From the NCBI GenBank assembly GCA_035556495.1, contig DATMEW010000018.1, positions 1 to 14,540 on the forward strand: a DNA stretch of 14,540 bases. Direction: 5' to 3'. A model generated the notes under the pieces. That model searched no databases. It worked only from the letters and a program-made list of their open reading frames with translations, and had not been told where the DNA came from. This document shows positions 13,554-14,540 of the stretch, in pieces. The stretch's first letter is position 1. Each line of letters starts with the position of its first letter. The stretch comes from CANKHJ01 sp035556495. Its GTDB lineage: Bacteria; Pseudomonadota; Alphaproteobacteria; Rhizobiales; Xanthobacteraceae. Both the position numbers and the translations under genes were made by a program.

Positions 13554-13557
13554 TATC
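13535..13557. promoter_or_regulatory. Second, weaker inverted-repeat site related to the nadA operator
   Basis: GTTTTGCTC (13535-13543), spacer GACTT, then GAGAATATC (13549-13557). Aligned with the site at 13619-13641 it agrees at 16 of 23 positions, including the core TGCTC-N5-GAG. The starts of the two sites are 84 bases apart, close to eight helical turns, so bound proteins would face the same side. It overlaps the candidate MFS promoter. An adjacent small palindrome, TCTCTTTTGAGA (13556-13567), adds to the symmetry. Confidence 0.5.
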
Positions 13558-13618
13558 TCTTTTGAGACACCTGTCGGGAGGAACGCGTGCCGGCCGTGCC
13601 GGCTTTCTTCAGCCAGAG

Positions 13619-13641
13619 TTTATGCTCCAGTTGAGCATAAA
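13619..13641. promoter_or_regulatory. Operator-like inverted repeat in front of nadA
   Basis: A perfect 9 bp inverted repeat, TTTATGCTC (13619-13627) and GAGCATAAA (13633-13641), with a 5-base centre CAGTT. It ends at the AAGGA ribosome-binding site of nadA. The core ATGCTC-N5-GAGCAT resembles what I recall of the NadQ operator predicted for alphaproteobacterial nad operons; this is memory, not a search. If transcribed it would also form a hairpin touching the Shine-Dalgarno sequence. Confidence 0.7.
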
Positions 13642-13656
13642 AGGATGGGTAGCGTA

Positions 13657-14540
13657 ATGCCGATTCTCGAAACCCTCGGTCCCTTCGGGACCCCCTCGGC
13701 ACCCCCGATCGCCATGCCCCCGGCCGCGACGGCGGACGGCCCGGCGCTGCGCCGCTATGGCGTTCTTCCCATGCCCTCGCTGGAATGGAACGAGCAGGTC
13801 GCCCGCGAGACCGCGCATCTCTACGAGCGCGTCAAGGCGGTGATCCCGCCGGTCGAATGGCCGTTCTTTGCGCCCTACGTGAAGGCCATCAACGCTTTGA
13901 AGAAAGAGCGCAACGCCGTCATCCTCGCGCATAACTACCAGACGCCGGAGATCTACAACTGCGTCGCCGACATCATCGGCGACTCGCTCCAGCTCGCCCG
14001 CGAGGCCACCAAGGTCGATGCCGACATCATCATCCAGGGCGGCGTCCACTTCATGGCCGAGACCTCCAAGATGCTGAATCCGGAGAAGACGGTGCTGATC
14101 CCGGATTCCCGCGCCGGCTGCTCCCTCGCCTCCTCGATCACCGGCGCGGACATCCGCCTGCTGCGCAGCAGGTTCCCGGGCGTGCCGGTGGTCGCCTATG
14201 TCAACACTTCGGCCGATGTGAAGGCGGAAGTCGACATCTGCTGCACCTCGTCCAACGCCGTCGATGTCGTGAACAGCCTCGGCGTGGACAAGGTCATCTT
14301 CGTGCCGGACCAGTATCTGGCGAAATATGTCGCGTCCCAGACCGACGTGAAGATCATCTCCTGGAAGGGCGCCTGCGAGGTGCACGAGCGCTTCACCGGC
14401 GAGGAGCTGCGCCGCTACCGCGAGAGCGACCCGTCGATCCAGATCATCGCCCATCCGGAATGCCCGCCGGACGTGATCGAGGAAGCGGATTATACCGGCT
14501 CCACCGCCGGCATGATCGACTGGGTGCGCCGCGAGCGGCC
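13657..14540 (+). CDS. nadA: Quinolinate synthase NadA, 3' end outside the window
   Basis: 294 codons are present and the frame is open to the right edge. NadA is a [4Fe-4S] enzyme that condenses iminoaspartate with dihydroxyacetone phosphate to quinolinate, the pyridine ring precursor of NAD. Diagnostic stretches are VILAHNYQTPEIY (88-100), GDSLQLAREA (108-117), IIQGGVHFMAETSKML (125-140), PDSRAGCSLASS (149-160, first cluster ligand Cys155), VNTSADVKAEVDICCTSSNA (182-201, second ligand among Cys195/196) and HPECP (266-270). The third cluster cysteine should lie beyond the window. The first 60-70 residues are an N-terminal extension compared with short NadA proteins, common in alphaproteobacteria. 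Start: the ATG at 13657 has AAGGA (13641-13645) upstream; an in-frame ATG at 13645 overlaps that RBS and is unlikely. nadB and nadC probably follow outside. Confidence 0.97.
   Translation, partial: MPILETLGPFGTPSAPPIAMPPAATADGPALRRYGVLPMPSLEWNEQVARETAHLYERVKAVIPPVEWPFFAPYVKAINALKKERNAVILAHNYQTPEIYNCVADIIGDSLQLAREATKVDADIIIQGGVHFMAETSKMLNPEKTVLIPDSRAGCSLASSITGADIRLLRSRFPGVPVVAYVNTSADVKAEVDICCTSSNAVDVVNSLGVDKVIFVPDQYLAKYVASQTDVKIISWKGACEVHERFTGEELRRYRESDPSIQIIAHPECPPDVIEEADYTGSTAGMIDWVRRER

Noticed and set aside
13645..13656. Upstream in-frame ATG as the nadA start
   Set aside because: It overlaps the AAGGA ribosome-binding site and has no spaced Shine-Dalgarno sequence of its own; 13657 fits better.
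13609..14454. Minus-strand ORF of 281 residues opposite nadA
   Set aside because: The plus strand is unmistakable NadA; this ORF is its antisense.

Overview
The window is chromosomal DNA from an alphaproteobacterium, most likely a member of the Hyphomicrobiales. Supporting signs are the high GC content of nearly all genes, a GroEL tail ending in Gly-Gly-Met repeats, a porin whose mature end begins ADLRAPVVPKAP, Rhizobiales-type intergenic palindromes, and an inverted-repeat operator in front of nadA resembling alphaproteobacterial NAD-biosynthesis control sites. I cannot name a genus. There are no rRNA or tRNA genes, no CRISPR array and no recognisable transposase. Twelve protein genes are supported, two of them cut by the window edges.

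Layout. The 3' end of groEL (1-268) is closed by a strong hairpin terminator. An AT-rich island follows (about 330-900) with one unrecognised gene on the minus strand. A META/HslJ-type secreted protein (minus) and a Tat-type dienelactone-hydrolase-family enzyme (plus) diverge from a shared 189 bp spacer. The hydrolase converges on a TorF-like porin (minus) across a 24 bp perfect palindrome. Next comes a minus-strand block, read from high to low coordinates: glcD, glcE, glcF (glycolate oxidase) and then a lysine-rich histone H1-like nucleoid protein, ending at a clear terminator.

Divergent from glcD is a tandem universal stress protein gene with a good promoter. A spacer holding three palindromes separates it from a two-domain gene fusing an aminoglycoside-phosphotransferase-like kinase fold to a P-loop kinase. 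On the minus strand follow a secreted four-cysteine protein of unknown function and an MFS transporter. The transporter is divergent from nadA (quinolinate synthase), which runs off the right edge.

How the genes work together. GlcD, GlcE and GlcF together oxidise glycolate to glyoxylate. The usp/kinase-like pair looks like a stress or dormancy module. The most interesting regulatory feature is the MFS-nadA divergent region. It holds two related 23 bp inverted-repeat sites whose starts lie 84 bp apart, one next to the nadA ribosome-binding site and one over a candidate promoter for the transporter. This suggests the transporter belongs to NAD-precursor metabolism. The rest is mostly ordinary core or conserved-accessory genome, and I did not find a clearly new defence or mobile system.
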